Source of the DNA: Blastomonas sp. | GTDB lineage: Bacteria > Pseudomonadota > Alphaproteobacteria > Sphingomonadales > Sphingomonadaceae | Direction: 5' to 3' | Length of the DNA stretch: 64,000 nucleotides | Assembly (NCBI RefSeq): GCF_030373265.1 | Contig: NZ_JAUCZC010000019.1 | Coordinates: 1-64,000 of the forward strand | In this document: one piece after another, positions 35,826 through 43,725 of the stretch | Layout of the letters: the number at the start of each line of letters is the position of its first letter | Numbering within the stretch: the stretch's first letter is position 1 | Notes under the pieces: generated by a model | The model's input: the letters and a program-made list of their open reading frames with translations, nothing else | Database searches by the model: none | Told to the model about the DNA's origin: nothing | Made by a program: the position numbers and the translations under genes

Positions 35826-36212
35826 ATGTTGACCCTTGCCCTTGCCAGCGCAGCCGCGTTCCTCAACCCCGCACCTGCGACCTCGGTCGCGCTGCCCGTT
35901 CCCACCAGTTTTCATTCGCAGGATGCTGCGCAGTTCCAGCGTCGCGACGAGCGCCGTGCCTATCGCGAAGGCCGCCGTGATGCCCGCCGCGAGGCGCGCT
36001 ATGAGGGCCGTTACTGGCGCGGTAACGACGGTCGCTATCGCTGCCAGCGCAGCAACGGCACCACCGGCCTGCTGGTCGGCGCGGGCGTCGGCGCACTGAT
36101 CGGTGATCAGGTCGCAGGTCGCGGCGACAAGACCCTGGGCGCTGTCGTCGGTGGTCTGGGCGGTGCAGCCGCTGGCCGCGCCATCGACCGCAGCCGGGTG
36201 AACTGCCGCTAA
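35826..36212 (+). CDS. Glycine-zipper protein with an Arg-rich central segment
   Basis: 128-aa protein with a short N-terminal signal-like segment (MLTLALASAAAFLNPAPA). Residues about 39-60 are very rich in Arg, Glu and Tyr (FQRRDERRAYREGRRDARRE). The C-terminus is a glycine-zipper 2TM-type domain (GLLVGAGVGALIGDQVAGRG, LGAVVGGLGGAAAGRAID) as in the 17-kDa surface antigen family of envelope proteins. GGAG lies 8 bases before ATG 35826. A strong terminator follows. Confidence 0.82.
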   Translation: MLTLALASAAAFLNPAPATSVALPVPTSFHSQDAAQFQRRDERRAYREGRRDARREARYEGRYWRGNDGRYRCQRSNGTTGLLVGAGVGALIGDQVAGRGDKTLGAVVGGLGGAAAGRAIDRSRVNCR

Positions 36213-36233
36213 GCTACTACCCAAGCACGACGC

Positions 36234-36269
36234 AAAAGGGCCTCTCCCGGAAACGGGAGGGGCCTTTTT
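36234..36269 (+). terminator. Rho-independent terminator
   Basis: Perfect GC-rich stem AAAGGGCCTCTCCC - GGAAAC - GGGAGGGGCCTTTT(T), followed by a T-run. It ends the glycine-zipper gene and, by symmetry, could also stop leftward transcripts from the ferredoxin-like gene. Confidence 0.92.
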
Positions 36270-36282
36270 CGTATCCAGTCGA

Positions 36283-36582
36283 TCAGGCGGAGGTCAGCTC
36301 TTCTGCCAGGCGGTCGATATCGGCACCCTCGCGCACGATCCGCCAGCTATCGGGATGGCGGGTGTCGATCAGCACCACCGCCTTTTTGGGGCAGATGTCG
36401 AGGCAAGGGACCTCGATCACGCCCAATTTCGCCTTGCGGCCCTTGCCTCCGGGAAGGCGGCGCTTGAGCGCCTTGGCGAGCGAAGGGTCACCCTCGGAGC
36501 CGAAGCTGGCCTTGGCGCGCTTCTGGCATTTCTTGCAGACCAGGATCGCATGGGACCAGTTGGCGCGGATTTCAGTTTTCAT
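36283..36582 (-). CDS. (2Fe-2S) ferredoxin-like (thioredoxin-fold) protein
   Basis: 99-aa protein with cysteines in ILVCKKCQKRAKA and PCLDICPKKAVVLIDTRHPD, resembling thioredoxin-like [2Fe-2S] ferredoxin/DUF1636-type metal-binding proteins (C-x2-C ... C-x3-C). The cysteine spacing suits a [2Fe-2S] cluster. Redox partner unknown. It lies 29 bases downstream of the J-domain protein gene in the same direction, so they are probably co-transcribed. Confidence 0.78.
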   Translation of the reverse strand: MKTEIRANWSHAILVCKKCQKRAKASFGSEGDPSLAKALKRRLPGGKGRKAKLGVIEVPCLDICPKKAVVLIDTRHPDSWRIVREGADIDRLAEELTSA

Positions 36583-36611
36583 TGTGGTCAGATAGGAGCG
36601 GGTCGGGGCGA

Positions 36612-37145
36612 TTACACGCCTTTCCAGGTCTTTCTTTCTTCGGCGCTGCGCAGCACCGCATAGGCCGCCTGGATCGCCTGAAAGCGCTGGGCAGCGTCCT
36701 TGTCGTTCTGGTTGGTGTCGGGATGGTTGGCCTTGGCGAGGCGGCGATAGGCCTTCTTGATCTCGTCGAACTCGCTGTGCGCGTTGCATTCGAGCACGTC
36801 GAGTGCGCGCATCTCGTCGCGCGTGCGGCTGCCATCGCCCGAGCCCGCCCATTCGTTGAACACCGATTCGCGATAGCCCGAGGTATCGCGCTTCTCTTCG
36901 GCGGCGCGCGCGGCGGCCTCTTCCTTGTCGAGCCCCTCGAAATAGTCCCAGCCCTGGTTGTACTCTGCCGCGTGCTTTTCGCAGAAATACCAGCGGTCCG
37001 GGCTGTTGGGCGATTTGGGCGCTGGGCACTTGCCAGCCTCGTCGCACCCATGCCGGTCACAGATCCGCACCGTCTGCGCCTCGCGCGACGATCCATAGCC
37101 ACGCCAGCGCGGAAAACCCCAGTCGGAAGATCGTTTGCCTGCCAT
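36612..37145 (-). CDS. J-domain protein (C-terminal J domain)
   Basis: 177-aa protein with a C-terminal J domain (about residues 112-172: ALDVLECNAHSEFDEIKKAY, KANHPDTNQNDKDA) with the catalytic HPD, so it should stimulate a Hsp70/DnaK. The N-terminal part has Cys/His pairs (RICDRHGCDEAGKC, WYFCEKHAAEY) that could bind zinc. J domains usually sit at the N-terminus; this arrangement suggests a client-specific co-chaperone. Next to a ferredoxin-like gene, which suggests a client in Fe-S biology, but that is inference. Confidence 0.88.
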   Translation of the reverse strand: MAGKRSSDWGFPRWRGYGSSREAQTVRICDRHGCDEAGKCPAPKSPNSPDRWYFCEKHAAEYNQGWDYFEGLDKEEAAARAAEEKRDTSGYRESVFNEWAGSGDGSRTRDEMRALDVLECNAHSEFDEIKKAYRRLAKANHPDTNQNDKDAAQRFQAIQAAYAVLRSAEERKTWKGV

Positions 37146-37369
37146 CGGCAGTCATCTAGCTAGGATGCGGGGGCAGGGCTAGTCCCTGCTGGGCGCTTCC
37201 TGCGTTGGCATCCCGACTCAGCATGCAGCACTCACCGCGTGGAGCTCCTGTTTGCCGGAAGCCGGCTGGAAGCGGGCGTCGTTCGTCGATTACATCTGTA
37301 GTTTTGACGAACGCCGGTTTGGCATAGCGCACATTTGATGAAGGTCGTGCCATTCAGAGGAGGCGGTCG

Positions 37370-38296
37370 ATGCGCATATGGCTATTGGCGATCACGGTTG
37401 TTGCGGCGTGGTGCCACGGTTTCGCAGCGAACGCGCAGGATCGGCCTCGCTTTGAGGAGATCAGCATCCGTGAGGCTGGGATTGCCGCTCGTCTGTATCT
37501 CGCGCCCGCAGCCAGCAGCAAGGCCGCGGCTGTTCTCATGCTCGGGGGCTCGGACGGGGGCTATCCATCGGCCAAGGCGGCTATGGATTTGGCGAACGCG
37601 GGGCACCCCGTACTTGCGCTCGCTTACTTCAGCGGATTTTCTGAAAAGATCGACGGTCTTCCGGAACGACTGGAGAGCGTTCCGCTAGAATATACCTATC
37701 GTGCGTTGGACTGGATGAAGCGCCGCTGGGGTGCGACACGCGCATTGACAGTGATCGGCGAGTCCCGAGGTGCCGAACTCGCATTGTTGGTGGCCAGCCG
37801 ACGGCCCGAGGTTGATGCGATCGTCGCATTTTCCCCGTCGTCGGTTGCATGGCCCGCCGTGGGCGACATGACGGGAAAGATCCCGGCCTGGACCGAAGGC
37901 GGCTTGCCGGTTCCGTTCGTGGACCTTCCGGTTGCAGATCCTTCGCGCCAGTTCAGCGACGGGCTGGGTGACGAGCAGCGAGCGAACGCCGCATCGATAC
38001 CGGTCGAGCAATCAAAGGCTGCGGTGTTGCTCGTCTCAAGTCGCAGTGATGGAATTTGGCCAGCGTCGCAGATGGCTGATCGTATCGTCGCGCGCCTGCG
38101 CTCGGCAGGTTTCCGCCCCCCGGTGCTGAACCTTCAATATGACGACGCAAGTCACTTGCTCATGGGCCCTGGGCCCGGTCTGGTTCATTTCACGCAGGGT
38201 ACGTTTTCGGTCCATTTCGGCGGAAGCGAGGAGGGAACGCTCAGGGCAAGAGAGTCTGCGTGGGAACAGATGAAGCTTTTCCTGGCACAGCTTTAA
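37370..38296 (+). CDS. Exported alpha/beta hydrolase (BAAT C-terminal / acyl-CoA thioesterase-like)
   Basis: 308-aa protein with signal peptide (MRIWLLAITVVAAWCHGFAANAQ). The alpha/beta-hydrolase nucleophile elbow is VIGESRGAEL, with Ser as nucleophile; SSRSDGIWP (Asp) and DDASHLLMGPG (His) complete the triad. It resembles the C-terminal domain of bile-acid-CoA:amino acid N-acyltransferase/acyl-CoA thioesterases. Export makes a CoA substrate unlikely; an ester or peptide is more plausible. Confidence 0.8.
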   Translation: MRIWLLAITVVAAWCHGFAANAQDRPRFEEISIREAGIAARLYLAPAASSKAAAVLMLGGSDGGYPSAKAAMDLANAGHPVLALAYFSGFSEKIDGLPERLESVPLEYTYRALDWMKRRWGATRALTVIGESRGAELALLVASRRPEVDAIVAFSPSSVAWPAVGDMTGKIPAWTEGGLPVPFVDLPVADPSRQFSDGLGDEQRANAASIPVEQSKAAVLLVSSRSDGIWPASQMADRIVARLRSAGFRPPVLNLQYDDASHLLMGPGPGLVHFTQGTFSVHFGGSEEGTLRARESAWEQMKLFLAQL

Positions 38297-38464
38297 TCGC
38301 AGGGCGCTGATCGCGTGGTGACAAGTCAATCGCGCTGCGCCTGCCCCTTCATCGCCCTCAAATGTCGTTTGTCGAACGCTAAGGGTCTTGAAAGGTCTGC
38401 GCTGCTATCTATCTCGCATCTGCAACATAGATTGCAAATTGAGACGATTCAGGGATTTGCCGCA

Positions 38465-38638
38465 ATGAGCCGCCAGTTGCTATTCTCCGCCATGCTGTCG
38501 ATCGTCATGATGGCGACATTCGCGCTCGGTTCGCAAGCTTATGCCGGCAAAGGCGTGCAGGATTTTGCCGAGTGCCAGTCGAAAGTGCTGAACGGTGAAA
38601 ACGGCGTCCCCGCACGCCTGGTGCTTGCAGCGCTCTGA
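38465..38638 (+). CDS. Possible small secreted protein
   Basis: 57-aa reading frame starting MSRQLLFSAMLSIVMMATFA, with a good Sec signal peptide (cleavage near SQAYA) and a short mature part with a single Cys (FAECQSKVLNGENG). No family recognised. It lies just downstream (rightward) of the hydrolase and next to rnpB. The clear signal peptide is the only support. Confidence 0.4.
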   Translation: MSRQLLFSAMLSIVMMATFALGSQAYAGKGVQDFAECQSKVLNGENGVPARLVLAAL

Positions 38639-38677
38639 TCGCGCCTATCTTCCAACGAATATCTTCCAACGAAAATT

Positions 38678-39080
38678 GCCAGAGGGTCTGTAAGCCGGGT
38701 TCTGTCCTGACCGTTGCCGGTCATGGGCAGCCATTCCTCTAGGCGACGCATTGCTGCGCCGCTCAAGCAACCAACCCGGGCGGCTCGGGGCCGAAACACC
38801 CCTGGACGTATCCTCGAAAAATCGAAGGCCGTATCCGCGTCCGCCCCTATTCGGTCTTGCTCCGGATGGGGTTTACCGTGCCGCGAACCATTGCTGGCCG
38901 CGCGGTGCGCTCTTACCGCACCCTTTCACTGTTACCGGGCCGAAGCCTTAGGCAACCTGCTTTCTGTTGCACTGTCCCTGGGGTCGCCCCCGCCGGGCGT
39001 TACCCGGCATCCTTGTTTCGTGGAGCCCGGACTTTCCTCGCGCCATTTGCATGACCCGCGGCTGCCCGACCCTCTGGCAG
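38678..39080 (-). ncRNA. rnpB: RNase P RNA (bacterial type A)
   Basis: On the minus strand the RNA opens with the P1 arm CCAGAGGGTC and the universal GAGGAAAGTCCGGGCTCC, then AACAGAAAGCAGGTTGCC and AGTGAAAGGGTGCGGTAAGA, and ends CAGAACCCGGCTTACAGACC with the P1 closing arm GACCCTCTGG. This is the catalytic RNA that matures tRNA 5' ends. Ends are placed from the P1 helix and may be off by a few bases. Protein-like frames over it are not genes. Confidence 0.96.
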
Positions 39081-39114
39081 AAGCGGCCCTAGCGGCGAAA
39101 AGCAGCCAGCGCAA

Positions 39115-39801
39115 TCAGCGGTAGCGGCCTGCATCGCGATCAAGCAGCAGCGAGAACAGGATTGCCCGGCATTCGCCGTCGATCTCGCCGGTGATCGTGC
39201 CCGGGCGCCAGCGGCGCTGGAACGCGGTGGTCGCCGCGCGCCCGTCGGAGATGTCGTAGCCGAAGCGCTCGAGCGCGAGCAGGAACGCGCCATCGCTCCA
39301 GTAAGGATCGACCAGCCTTCCATCGGGAATCGGCAAGGCAAGGCGGACCCGCGCCAGCCTTTGCCAGTCGAACAGCTCGCCCGGATCCTGCTTGCGTGCG
39401 GGCGCGACATCGCTGTGCCCCACGATGTTGGCGCGCGGGATCCCGTGCCGGTCGACGATCTCCGCGACCAGCGGGATCAGCGCCGACATCTGCTCTTCGG
39501 GGAAGGGGCGGTAGCCGAATTCGTGGCCGGGATTGACGATCTCGATGCCGATGCTGGCGCTGTTGACGTCCTTGATGCCGCGCCAGTGCGCGCGGCCCGC
39601 GTGCCAGGCGCGGTTGGCCTCGTCGACCATGCGGATGATCTGGCCATCCTCGGTGACGACATAATGCGCGGACACCTTGGAGGCGGGGTTGGCGAGCCAG
39701 TCGATCGCGGCCGGCGCATCCTGCATCCCGGTGTAGTGCAGCACCAGCATCGTGATCGGCAGGGAGCGCTCGTCGAAGTTCGGCGACGGGGTGTCGATCA
39801 C
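39115..39801 (-). CDS. N-acetylmuramoyl-L-alanine amidase, AmpD-like (Amidase_2)
   Basis: 228-aa cytosolic-looking amidase (no signal peptide) of the Amidase_2 fold. Zinc and active-site elements: VLHYTGM, SAHYVVTEDGQIIRMV, NSASIGIEIVNPG and GHSDVAPARKQDPG. Family members recycle peptidoglycan by removing the peptide from anhydro-MurNAc. The C-terminal part (AFQRRWRPGTITGEID) resembles a peptidoglycan-binding segment. The start is GTG 39801, overlapping the stop of the upstream transporter gene (GTGA). Confidence 0.9.
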   Translation of the reverse strand: MIDTPSPNFDERSLPITMLVLHYTGMQDAPAAIDWLANPASKVSAHYVVTEDGQIIRMVDEANRAWHAGRAHWRGIKDVNSASIGIEIVNPGHEFGYRPFPEEQMSALIPLVAEIVDRHGIPRANIVGHSDVAPARKQDPGELFDWQRLARVRLALPIPDGRLVDPYWSDGAFLLALERFGYDISDGRAATTAFQRRWRPGTITGEIDGECRAILFSLLLDRDAGRYR

Positions 39802-40754
39802 GGTCTGGTGCCCTCCTTCATCAGCCGCGCTTCGGCCAGCATCCGCGAACGCTGGGCGTTGCGGATCGCCACGATAGAGACGCCGAGCAATGCGATCAAT
39901 CCACCTGCAATCATCAGCCAGGTCAGCGGTGTACCGAACCACCAGGTGGCAAACGCCACCGAGATGACCGGGGTCGGGATAGTGAGCGGGCTGACCGTAG
40001 ACACGCTGTGCCGCTGCAGCAGCCAGACCATCGCGCCATGCCCGCCGATGCTCGATCCGATCGCGGCATACGCCGTCCAGGCATAGGTCTCCATGCTCAG
40101 GTGCGGCAGCATTGCCAGGCCGTCGGGTTCGAGCAGCACCGCAAAGGGCAGGATCACCAGCGACCCGATCAGGCCCATCCAGCCGCTGATGTTGAGAACG
40201 CCGATGCCGCCCAGATTGCGCTGGATCAGCGTCGCGATCGCCCAGACCAGCGACCCGCAGGCCGATATTGCGATGGCGGGAAGTTCTCCGGCGATGGCCG
40301 GGTCGAACACCAGCAGCACGACGCCGAACAGGGCAAGGACAATGCCGATCAGGCGCGGAATGCCGATCTTCTCCTTGAGGAAGATGACCGCCAGGATCAG
40401 CGAGAACGGGACACCCAATTGCCCGGCGATCGCGAGCGCGCTGACATTGGTGCTGACCTTGAGCGACAGCCCGATCGCGACATAGAACAGCCCGCCGCTG
40501 AGCACGCCCAGCACCGCGATAAGCCGCATCCGGCCCGGCACGATACGGAGGAACGGCAAGCAGACCACCGCGACGATGGATTGGCGCAAAAAGGCGGCAG
40601 GCAACGCGCCGGCGCTGTCGACCGCCGATTTCATCGCGATGATGTTGAAGCCCCACAGCAGCATCATGGCGATGGCGACCGCCCAGTCGAGGCGTCCAAA
40701 GCTCCGTTCGGGCTGGTCAGGCGCGGGCGAATCGTGCGTCATGCGGCGAGGCAT
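39798..40754 (-). CDS. EamA/DMT-family transporter
   Basis: 318-aa membrane protein with ten helices in two EamA halves (DWAVAIAMMLLWGFNIIAMK; SAALPAAFLRQS-type segments; YAWTAYAAIGSSIGGHGAMV). Substrate unknown; exporter of a small metabolite is likely. Its stop overlaps the AmpD-like gene by 4 bases, suggesting coupled translation. A link to muropeptide handling is possible but unproved. Confidence 0.88.
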   Translation of the reverse strand: MPRRMTHDSPAPDQPERSFGRLDWAVAIAMMLLWGFNIIAMKSAVDSAGALPAAFLRQSIVAVVCLPFLRIVPGRMRLIAVLGVLSGGLFYVAIGLSLKVSTNVSALAIAGQLGVPFSLILAVIFLKEKIGIPRLIGIVLALFGVVLLVFDPAIAGELPAIAISACGSLVWAIATLIQRNLGGIGVLNISGWMGLIGSLVILPFAVLLEPDGLAMLPHLSMETYAWTAYAAIGSSIGGHGAMVWLLQRHSVSTVSPLTIPTPVISVAFATWWFGTPLTWLMIAGGLIALLGVSIVAIRNAQRSRMLAEARLMKEGTRP

Positions 40755-40815
40755 AGGGCAAATGCCGGGCCAGAACAGCCTTTATGCTGCGCTTGCGAAG
40801 GGGGCGGCGGAAAAA

Positions 40816-41685
40816 TCAGCTCAACGGCGGGGGGATAATCGACTGGCCGGACCGGCTCGCACTGGCCTTGCAATACAGGCCGCGCATTTCGCGGGTTGCG
40901 GAAAACAGCTCGGTATGGCCGAGCACCGTTTCAGCTGCGCCCAGCATCAGCAAGCCGTCATCCTCGAGCGATCGTTCAAGCTTGGAATAGGCGATATGGC
41001 GGGTCTCGGTTGCGAAATACATCAGCACGTTGCGGCAAAGGATAAAGTCGAACCGGCCCAGATCGCCGCGCGGCTTGAGCAGATTGTCCTCCCTGAACGT
41101 CACCATCGCCTGCAACTGCGGATCGATCACCCAGTCTTCGCCGTCCTGCGTGAAATAGCGCAGCATATAGTCGACCGACAGCCCGCGCTGGATCTCGAAC
41201 TGGCTGTAGCGGCCCGATTTTGCGCGCGCGATCACCGAAGGCGAGATGTCGGTGCCGACGATCTCGATTTTCCAGTCTTTCCATGTGTCGCGCTCGGTGT
41301 CGAACAGCATTGCCACCGAATAGGCTTCCTGGCCGGTCGAACTGCCAGCGCACCAGACGCGCAGCGTGCGGCGCTGGGCACGGCGTTCGCGCAATACGGG
41401 AAAGGCGTCGGAGCGCAGGGCGGCAAACATCGCGGTGTCGCGGAAAAAGAAGCTCTCGTTGTTGAGCATCGCGTCGAGCGATTCCTGCAGCAGTTTCTCG
41501 TTGTCCGGATCGGACAGCACCGCGACCAGCGCGTCGAGATCGGGAATGCCCTGCGCCTTGAGCATGGGGGCCAAAGCGGTCTGGATGCGCCAGTAGCGGC
41601 TCGGCGCGATCTGCTGGCCGGTGCGGGCTTCCAGCAGGCCGGCAAGAATGCGGGTGGCGTTGGCGGCGGGTTGGGAATGGATCAT
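40816..41685 (-). CDS. cheR: Chemoreceptor methyltransferase CheR
   Basis: 289-aa SAM-dependent methyltransferase that methylates glutamates of chemoreceptors. N-terminal CheR_N helix bundle (LAGLLEARTGQQIAPSR..., MLNNESFFFRD), then the SAM domain with VWCAGSSTGQEAYSVAML, EIVGTDISPSVIARAKSGRY and FDFILCRNVLMYF. The start ATG overlaps the cheB stop (ATGA), so cheB and cheR are coupled. Last gene of the chemosensory operon. Confidence 0.95.
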   Translation of the reverse strand: MIHSQPAANATRILAGLLEARTGQQIAPSRYWRIQTALAPMLKAQGIPDLDALVAVLSDPDNEKLLQESLDAMLNNESFFFRDTAMFAALRSDAFPVLRERRAQRRTLRVWCAGSSTGQEAYSVAMLFDTERDTWKDWKIEIVGTDISPSVIARAKSGRYSQFEIQRGLSVDYMLRYFTQDGEDWVIDPQLQAMVTFREDNLLKPRGDLGRFDFILCRNVLMYFATETRHIAYSKLERSLEDDGLLMLGAAETVLGHTELFSATREMRGLYCKASASRSGQSIIPPPLS

Positions 41686-42776
41686 TTCGGCTCCAGCCAG
41701 CAATCGGCAATGAACCGGGCAATACCGGCAGGGGGAAGCATCACGCTGGCAAGTCCGGCCCGGGCAATGGCGCCGGGCATGCCCCATACGGTGCTCGACT
41801 GGGCATCCTGAACGTAGACTGGAGCGCCTTCATCGGCGAGAAGATGCGCACCCGCCAGACCGTCCGCGCCCATGCCGCTCAGCATGACCCCGGCGCCACT
41901 CGCGCCGAAGCAGCGCGCGACCGCCGTGAACATGGGATCGACCGACGGCTTGTAGGCGGTGCGGGGCCATTCCGGGATCAGCGCGACCCGGATGGTCTCT
42001 CCGCTCGCCCGAAGCCCGAGATGCGCGTTGCCTGGCGCGCAATAGATATGCCCGCGCTGCAGGACCGCGCCGTCCTCAGCCAGATGCACCGGCCGCAGGC
42101 CGAGATCGGCGATGTGGCGAACGAGGAAGGGCATGAAGTCGGCCGGAAGGTGCTGGGTGACGAGGATGGGTGCGTCGATGCCGGGATCGAGCGCGCCCAG
42201 AAACTCATGGATGGCACTGATCCCGCCGGTCGACGATCCGATCGCGATGCAATCCAGCGTGCTGTGCGTGATGACGGGGCGGGCGGGCACGGGCGGCATG
42301 GCCTCGCGCGAAAATCTGGCCGCATCGCCCAGCACATGCAGCTTGTCGTGCAACGCGGTGATGAAACTTTGCGGATAAAGCTGCTGGTCGGGCTTGGACA
42401 GGGTGTCGCTTGCACCCAATGCGAGCGCCTTGAGCGTCGCCGGCGCGCCCTCGCGGCAGTGCGAGGAGAGCACCAGGATGCGGGCCCGGTGGCTCGCAGC
42501 GATCAGATCGGGTAGCGCATCCAGCCCGGATCGCCGCGGCATCTCGATGTCCAGAAGGATGATGTCGGCGGAGTCGCGGGCAAGGAAGTCGAGCGCGGCC
42601 TGTGCCGAAGGGAGGCTGGCACAGACGGAAAATCCCGGAGCGGCCTCGACGATCCGCTGCACGATCGAGCGCATCACCAGGCTGTCGTCGACGATCAGCA
42701 CGCGGCTGACGGGCAGCGCATCGCGAACCGGCAGGGGTATACGCCGCGGGGCCGTCATGGGTTCAAGGATGGTCAT
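41682..42776 (-). CDS. cheB: Chemotaxis methylesterase CheB
   Basis: 364-aa protein: receiver domain (RVLIVDDSLVMRSIV; phosphoacceptor Asp76 in ILLDIEMPR), linker, and methylesterase domain with Ser in IAIGSSTGG, His in VTQHLPADFM and Asp in MLSGMGADG. It removes methyl groups from receptors when phosphorylated by CheA. Full length. It lies 25 bases after cheY. Confidence 0.95.
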   Translation of the reverse strand: MTILEPMTAPRRIPLPVRDALPVSRVLIVDDSLVMRSIVQRIVEAAPGFSVCASLPSAQAALDFLARDSADIILLDIEMPRRSGLDALPDLIAASHRARILVLSSHCREGAPATLKALALGASDTLSKPDQQLYPQSFITALHDKLHVLGDAARFSREAMPPVPARPVITHSTLDCIAIGSSTGGISAIHEFLGALDPGIDAPILVTQHLPADFMPFLVRHIADLGLRPVHLAEDGAVLQRGHIYCAPGNAHLGLRASGETIRVALIPEWPRTAYKPSVDPMFTAVARCFGASGAGVMLSGMGADGLAGAHLLADEGAPVYVQDAQSSTVWGMPGAIARAGLASVMLPPAGIARFIADCWLEPK

Positions 42777-42801
42777 GGATGGATTGCCCCTGCACCACCG
42801 A

Positions 42802-43167
42802 TCAGGCGCAGCCGACGATCTGCAATTTGCTGTGCAGCGTTTCGCGGTCGAAGGGTTTCATCACATATTCGTCGGCGCCGGCGTCGATTGCCGCCTGGAT
42901 GTGGCCACGGCCGTTTTCGGTGGTGCAGAAAACCACCTTGGGCTTGGCGCCGCCATCCACCAGCCGAAGCGCGCACAGAAACTCCATGCCGCTCATGACC
43001 GGCATGTTCCAGTCGAGCAGAACCACGTCGGGCATCCCCTGGCGACACTGGTCCAGCGCTTCGCTGCCATCGGCTGCCTCGGACACTGTGAAGTCCAGCG
43101 TCTCCAGAATATGCCGTGCGACCTTCCGGATTACCTTGCTATCGTCAACAACCAGACAGGTTTTCAT
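42802..43167 (-). CDS. cheY: CheY-like response regulator
   Basis: 121-aa single receiver domain. Acidic pair at residues 8-9 (CLVVDDSKVIRKVARHIL), phosphoacceptor Asp52 (VVLLDWNMPVMSG), the Thr of VVFCTTENGR and the Lys of YVMKPFDRE are all present. No output domain, so it acts by protein contact, as on a flagellar motor or another regulator. It is separated from cheW by 123 bases, which may hold its own promoter. Confidence 0.93.
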   Translation of the reverse strand: MKTCLVVDDSKVIRKVARHILETLDFTVSEAADGSEALDQCRQGMPDVVLLDWNMPVMSGMEFLCALRLVDGGAKPKVVFCTTENGRGHIQAAIDAGADEYVMKPFDRETLHSKLQIVGCA

Positions 43168-43290
43168 GGGCGCGGCCTCCTCGCAGCAGTATTGCCGTGT
43201 TCGACATTAGGGCTGATTGGTAATCAGCGTGTTAACACGTGCGCTCCGGCAGATGCGGCTCATCGCAAAACACCCGGTCGGCACGCCCAA

Positions 43291-43725
43291 TCAGGCGGCG
43301 CGGCGCAAGGCGGGGTTCACCATGTAATCGGGGTCGATCAGCAGATAGGTGGCCGCATCGATATCCAGCAACGCGCGCCCGATATCGCACCAGCCTGCCG
43401 GCAACTGGCTGGGCAGGGGGACAGGCGCGATGTTGGACTGAACCACGTCGATGACCGCGTCGACGAGCAGCCCGTAATGGCAGCCTCCGATGTTAACCAC
43501 GATCGCGGGTTGGCCGGGGACGAGGTCCACCGGTTCGCCGCTGACGAAGAACTGGCAGTCGATCAGGGTCAGCACCCGACTGCGCAGCGCAAACAGTCCG
43601 GCGATGAACGGCGCAGCCGAGGGGACGGGAACCGATTCACGCACGTTGACGACGCTGTCGACCTGTTCGGCGGGGATGACGACCTTTTCCCCGGCGATGA
43701 CCGCAATCAGGTAAAGCTCTTTCAT
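43291..43725 (-). CDS. cheW: CheW-type coupling protein
   Basis: 144-aa protein that in known systems links CheA to receptors. The CheW fold is seen in YLIAVIAGEKVVIPAEQVDS, PFIAGLFALRSRVLTLIDCQ and YGLLVDAVIDVVQ. The start overlaps the cheA stop (ATGA). No receptor gene lies nearby. Confidence 0.9.
   Translation of the reverse strand: MKELYLIAVIAGEKVVIPAEQVDSVVNVRESVPVPSAAPFIAGLFALRSRVLTLIDCQFFVSGEPVDLVPGQPAIVVNIGGCHYGLLVDAVIDVVQSNIAPVPLPSQLPAGWCDIGRALLDIDAATYLLIDPDYMVNPALRRAA

Noticed and set aside
38678-39080. Several open frames over the RNase P RNA
   Set aside because: The region has complete RNase P RNA signatures; no frame looks like a protein.
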